Below the pieces are notes generated by a model that had not been told where the DNA came from, did not search any database, and worked only from the letters and a program-made list of their open reading frames with translations. Position numbers and translations under genes: made by a program. A stretch of 64,000 nt of DNA from Deltaproteobacteria bacterium (GTDB lineage: Bacteria; Myxococcota_A; Polyangia; JAAYKL01), in the NCBI GenBank assembly GCA_016936575.1, contig JAFGXQ010000045.1, positions 1 to 64,000 of the forward strand. Direction: 5' to 3'. Below, in pieces: positions 60,445 through 64,000 of this stretch (the stretch's first letter is position 1; each line of letters opens with the position of its first letter).

Positions 60445-62558
60445 GCGACGAAACTAAACTAGACAGCGGCGAAGCGAACAATGACACCGTTCATACCAAT
60501 TTTATTGAAGACATCATCGACGCGGACCTGAAAGCCGGAAAAAACGCCGGGAAAGTTGCGACGAGATTTCCCCCGGAGCCCAACGGCTATCTGCACATCG
60601 GACACGCGAAATCCATCTGCCTGAATTTCGGCGTTGCGAAGAAATACAACGGCATCTGTAATCTGCGGTTTGACGACACCAACCCGGAAACCGAGGAAAC
60701 CGAGTATGTAGAAGCGATAAAAGACGACATTCGCTGGCTCGGGTTTGAATGGGATGGACTGTACTTCGCATCAGACTATTTCGATGCGATGTACGACCAT
60801 GCCATGACCCTGGTCAAAGACGGGAAGGCGTATGTGGAATCGCTCACACCTGATGAGATTCGCCAATATCGCGGTGATTTCAATACTCCGGGAAAAAACA
60901 GCCCCTATCGCGATCGTCCGGTCGATGAAAACATCGAGATGTTTGAAAAAATGAAAGCCGGCGAGTACAAAGACGGCGAGATTTGTCTGCGTGCCAAAAT
61001 CGACATGCAGTCGCCCAATATGAATCTGCGCGACCCGATTGTGTACCGCATTCGCCATGCCAGACATCACCGCACCGGCGACAAATGGTGCATTTACCCG
61101 ATGTATGACTGGGCCCATGGGCTCGAAGACTCTATCGAGGGTATCACCCATTCCCTCTGTACCCTCGAGTTTGAAAACCATCGTCCGCTCTACGACTGGT
61201 TTCTGGAGCAGTTGCCGGTGCATCATCCACAACAGATTGAATTCGCCCGACTGAATCTGAACTATACGGTCATGAGCAAGCGCAAACTGCTCCAGCTGGT
61301 CAAAGAGAACCATGTGGATGGCTGGGACGACCCGCGCATGCCGACAATCTGCGGAATGCGACGCCGAGGAGTATCGCCCTCATCCTTGCGCAAATTCAGT
61401 GATCGCATCGGTATGGCAAAGCGCGAAAATGTGGCGGACATCGCACTGCTCGAACACGTGATGCGTGAAGATCTGAATGAAACATCGCCCCGGTTGATGG
61501 GCGTAATCAATCCGCTGAAAGTCGAAATCGAAAATTATCCCAAAGATAAGGAGGAATTTTTCGAAGCGCCGCTTCACCCGGAAGACGATCGCTGGGGCTC
61601 CCGTCAGATACCGTTCTGCAGAGAGTTGTACATTGAACAAGACGACTTCAAGGAAGACCCGCCCAAAAAATGGTTCCGACTCAGCCCGGGTACAGAGATT
61701 CGGCTTCGATACGCCTGTCTGATCACATGCAAAGAAGTGGTCAAAGATCAAAACGGCAACGTGGAGAAACTCATCTGCACCTGGGACCCGGAGTCCCGTG
61801 GCGGCAATGCGCCGGACGGTCGTAAAGTAAAGGGCACCTCCCATTGGGTGAGCGCCAGACACGCGGAGAAGATCACGGTTCGTCAATATGACCGATTGTT
61901 CAATGTGGAAAATCCCAACAAAGTAGAAGAAGGACAAAACTGGCTCGAAAACCTGAATCCCAATTCACTCGAAATACTCACCGGTTGCTACGCGGAACCG
62001 TATATCCGTGAATTGAAACCCGAAGCACGGATTCAATTTGAACGCATCGGATACTTTGTGGCGGACCGGTATGATTTCACACCGGAGACCCCCATTTTCA
62101 ACCGTACGGTCACGTTGCGCGATTCCTGGGCCAAAATTGAAAAAAACCAGGGAAGCGCCAATCGAGGCCAGAAAAAGCAACCGCAACCGGCGAAAAATCA
62201 AAAGAAAACCGATAGTACGGCACCGGCAGAAATCACCATCGATGACTTTGCCAAACTCGACTTGCGGGTCGGTACCATCAAAGAAGCGTCGCTGGTGGAA
62301 GGCGCCGACAAGCTCCTTCAATTGCAGGTGGATATCGGTGCGGGAAAACCGCGCCAGGTGTTTGCCGGAATTCGCAAACGGTTTGAAAACCCCGAAGAAA
62401 TTATCGGCAAGAACGTCATTGTCGTTGCCAACCTGAAACCCCGCCAAATGAAATTCGGACTGTCGGAAGGCATGGTTCTGGCCGCCGGCGGGAAAGAAAA
62501 CCGTCTTGAACTGGCCGAAGTCCTCGGCGACACCCTGCCAGGCGACACGGTTTCCTGA
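60441..62558 (+). CDS. glnS: Glutaminyl-tRNA synthetase with C-terminal tRNA-binding domain
   Basis: A 705-residue class I synthetase, ATGA-coupled to nik[16 protein letters not shown] carries the HIGH motif, [10 protein letters not shown] the KMSKS-like loop, and a two-beta-barrel anticodon-binding region follows as in GlnRS (usually about 550 residues). After a Lys/Gln/Pro linker at about 570-590 an extra domain of about 110 residues appears ([24 protein letters not shown] ... [18 protein letters not shown]), which is the Trbp111/MetRS-C/EMAPII-type OB fold for general tRNA binding. The fusion would raise tRNA affinity. Confidence 0.92.
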   Translation: MSDETKLDSGEANNDTVHTNFIEDIIDADLKAGKNAGKVATRFPPEPNGYLHIGHAKSICLNFGVAKKYNGICNLRFDDTNPETEETEYVEAIKDDIRWLGFEWDGLYFASDYFDAMYDHAMTLVKDGKAYVESLTPDEIRQYRGDFNTPGKNSPYRDRPVDENIEMFEKMKAGEYKDGEICLRAKIDMQSPNMNLRDPIVYRIRHARHHRTGDKWCIYPMYDWAHGLEDSIEGITHSLCTLEFENHRPLYDWFLEQLPVHHPQQIEFARLNLNYTVMSKRKLLQLVKENHVDGWDDPRMPTICGMRRRGVSPSSLRKFSDRIGMAKRENVADIALLEHVMREDLNETSPRLMGVINPLKVEIENYPKDKEEFFEAPLHPEDDRWGSRQIPFCRELYIEQDDFKEDPPKKWFRLSPGTEIRLRYACLITCKEVVKDQNGNVEKLICTWDPESRGGNAPDGRKVKGTSHWVSARHAEKITVRQYDRLFNVENPNKVEEGQNWLENLNPNSLEILTGCYAEPYIRELKPEARIQFERIGYFVADRYDFTPETPIFNRTVTLRDSWAKIEKNQGSANRGQKKQPQPAKNQKKTDSTAPAEITIDDFAKLDLRVGTIKEASLVEGADKLLQLQVDIGAGKPRQVFAGIRKRFENPEEIIGKNVIVVANLKPRQMKFGLSEGMVLAAGGKENRLELAEVLGDTLPGDTVS

Positions 62559-62634
62559 ACACCCCAGTGTGCGACATCCGCGGCGGTTTGGCAGCGTTGA
62601 TCAATCAGAGACTGGCCGCAATGTGGTTAACGCT

Positions 62635-62934
62635 TCACAGCATTGACAGTTGGAATTTGCCCGAGTCGGTGGGGTCGGTGTTGGCGTTCCATGGGGGGCG
62701 AAACACCATGTGCACATCGACATTCTGCACACCCTCCGCTTTTCCGGCCATATGTTTCACCGCTTCAATCAGTTGCGGCGCCATAGGGCATGCCGGGCTG
62801 GTAAGCGTCATATCGATTTTCACATCGCCCTCTGCCGAAATGTCGATTTTGCGTATCAATCCCAGGTCCACCACCGATATATCCAACTCGGGGTCGTATA
62901 CCTGTTTCAATGTTTCCATGATCTGTTCTTCCAT
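62635..62934 (-). CDS. MIP18/SufT-family (DUF59) protein
   Basis: A 99-residue protein with the family hallmarks DPELDISVVDLGLIRKI near the N-terminus and SPACPMAPQLI with the conserved cysteine. These proteins help in iron-sulfur cluster assembly or transfer (SufT, PaaD-like). GAGG lies seven bases before ATG 62934. The many iron-sulfur proteins of this window give it likely clients. Convergent with glnS. Confidence 0.88.
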   Translation of the reverse strand: MEEQIMETLKQVYDPELDISVVDLGLIRKIDISAEGDVKIDMTLTSPACPMAPQLIEAVKHMAGKAEGVQNVDVHMVFRPPWNANTDPTDSGKFQLSML

Positions 62935-63048
62935 GCAATTGCCTCGTTTCTATGTACAACGGGAATCCCGTTCCGTAATCAACCATGCTGGAAATGTAAG
63001 ACATGAAAACGGGAATGCAATCATTGCGACGAGGCTATCAGTTGGGGG

Positions 63049-64000
63049 CTACCACACTTTCAACCGCACACCCAAACTTTCCTTAACTTTGCCGAGAAGC
63101 TGCTGTTTGGTGAACGGCTTGGGAATAAACATGATGTTGCGGTCCAACACACCATGGGGGCCAATCACATCCGCCGTATAGCCCGACATAAACGTGCAGC
63201 GAATGCGGGGGCGCAGTTCCACAATTATATCGGCCAACTGGCGCCCGTTCATCCCCGGCATGATCACATCGCTCAGCAGAAGATGTATCTCGCCTTCTTT
63301 AACGCGGGCGATTTCGATCGCTTCATTGGGGTTGTTCGCGGGCAATACCGTGTGCCCGGCCCCTTCCAACATTTTTGTGACAATCGACAACAATATCGGT
63401 TCGTCCTCAACCAACAGAATAGTGGCATTGTCCAGGTAGACAGGCTCCTTGTCACTCGATGATACAGCCTTCTCTAAAGAAGGAATATGCTCCCTGAAAT
63501 ATACGTGAAACGTCGCACCCTTACCCGGCTCGCTATCCACGCGAATGAACCCGTTGTTCTGCTTGACAATGCCGTACACCGTTGACAGCCCCAGCCCGGT
63601 TCCCCGCCCCAGGGGCTTGGTCGTGAAAAACGGTTCGAACAGGTTTTTTCGAACTTCCGGCGACATCCCTGGACCGGTATCCGTAAAAGTGAGTCGAACA
63701 AAGCTTCCCTCGCTTGGCCCCTCATCATTCTCTACCGCGATGCTCTCGAACGAATCGTTGGCGGTCTCAATTCGTATCGCTCCGCTGCCGTCCATCGCGT
63801 CGCGGGAATTCACGCTGAAATTAATAAGGATTTGCTGTAGTTGTCCGGGATCCAACGCCACCAGTCCCAAATCGCCCGCCAGTTTCAAATCGATATGAAT
63901 TCCCTCGCCGATTAATCTCGTCAGCATAGTTCTGGCTTCTGTAATCACTTCATTCAACTGCACTGCAACCGGACGAATCGTCTGCTGCCGCGCGAATGTA
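63049..64000 (-). CDS. Hybrid histidine kinase, N-terminus beyond window
   Basis: The frame runs off the right edge; the visible 316 or so residues are the C-terminal part. TFARQQ at the edge is the usual end of the HisKA region in this family. An HATPase domain follows (N-box in NFSVNSRDAMD, GPGMSPEV, GRGTGLGLSTVYG) and then a receiver domain with VEDEP, phospho-Asp in LLSDVIMPGMNG and KPFT. It is a soluble-type hybrid kinase similar to those common in Deltaproteobacteria. The sensor domain is not visible. ORF-internal GTG near 63963 is not the true start. Confidence 0.88.
   Translation of the reverse strand, partial: TFARQQTIRPVAVQLNEVITEARTMLTRLIGEGIHIDLKLAGDLGLVALDPGQLQQILINFSVNSRDAMDGSGAIRIETANDSFESIAVENDEGPSEGSFVRLTFTDTGPGMSPEVRKNLFEPFFTTKPLGRGTGLGLSTVYGIVKQNNGFIRVDSEPGKGATFHVYFREHIPSLEKAVSSSDKEPVYLDNATILLVEDEPILLSIVTKMLEGAGHTVLPANNPNEAIEIARVKEGEIHLLLSDVIMPGMNGRQLADIIVELRPRIRCTFMSGYTADVIGPHGVLDRNIMFIPKPFTKQQLLGKVKESLGVRLKVW

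Overview
The window reads as a chromosomal segment of an anaerobic or facultative, didermic bacterium of the Myxococcota / former Deltaproteobacteria type with moderate GC content. This is inferred, not proven. The supporting signs are many lipoproteins with a lipobox followed by long Asp/Ser/Thr/Gly linkers, a eukaryote-like Ser/Thr kinase fused to an AAA ATPase and TPRs, ECF sigma factors paired with FecR/TPR membrane anti-sigma proteins, beta-barrel outer-membrane proteins, a full Rnf complex and an HdrA-MvhDGA type [NiFe] hydrogenase. No rRNA, tRNA, CRISPR array, phage or insertion sequence was recognised.

Layout. 1-4205 (minus): three consecutive linker lipoproteins, a partial one, a von Willebrand A protein and a decaheme c-type cytochrome whose promoter region carries a repeated TTGTCGA motif. 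4609-7803 (plus): UbiA/DPPR-synthase-like prenyltransferase, SMR/EamA-type transporter, HEAT-repeat lipoprotein, then a five-repeat DUF898-like membrane protein. 7816-10867 (minus): cysK and three envelope proteins. 11143-14964: giant kinase-ATPase-TPR regulator, flanked on both sides by 9-nt-periodic repeat tracts. 15134-20335: rnfABCDGE. 20418-26022: two paralogous lipoproteins built from a six-cysteine repeat, an outer-membrane barrel protein, and an ECF sigma / FecR-TPR / lipoprotein operon. 26032-30259 (minus): MATE exporter, TPR membrane protein, thiE, a small zinc-ribbon-like protein, cysC. 30615-32051: OprO/P-like porin. 32476-39127: tetR-MFP-RND-TolC efflux operon with a near-perfect 31-bp palindrome downstream of a TTGACA promoter. 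39129-42062 (minus): M19-like dipeptidase lipoprotein and a MinD/ParA-PilZ fusion. 42263-43639: argH. 43670-47600 (minus): a second lipoprotein / ECF sigma / FecR-TPR set. 48155-48895: lipoprotein. 49064-54186 (minus): hdrA-mvhD-mvhG-mvhA-tusA. 54318-58940 (minus): cobalamin adenosyltransferase, hybrid histidine kinase, response regulator, S1-domain protein, small membrane protein. 59131-62558 (plus): ferredoxin-nitroreductase, nikR, and glnS with an extra C-terminal tRNA-binding domain. 62635-64000 (minus): MIP18/SufT-like protein and a hybrid histidine kinase cut by the window edge.

How it fits together. The hydrogenase/HdrA cluster can be expected to couple H2 to ferredoxin by flavin-based bifurcation, and Rnf can couple ferredoxin oxidation to NAD reduction and ion pumping. 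NikR nearby is a plausible nickel regulator for the [NiFe] enzyme. The rest is dominated by envelope biology: secreted and lipid-anchored proteins, surface-sensing sigma/anti-sigma switches and efflux. The least explained items are the six-cysteine repeat lipoprotein pair, the two parallel sigma/FecR-TPR/lipoprotein modules, the five-repeat DUF898-like protein and the paired repeat tracts around the kinase gene.
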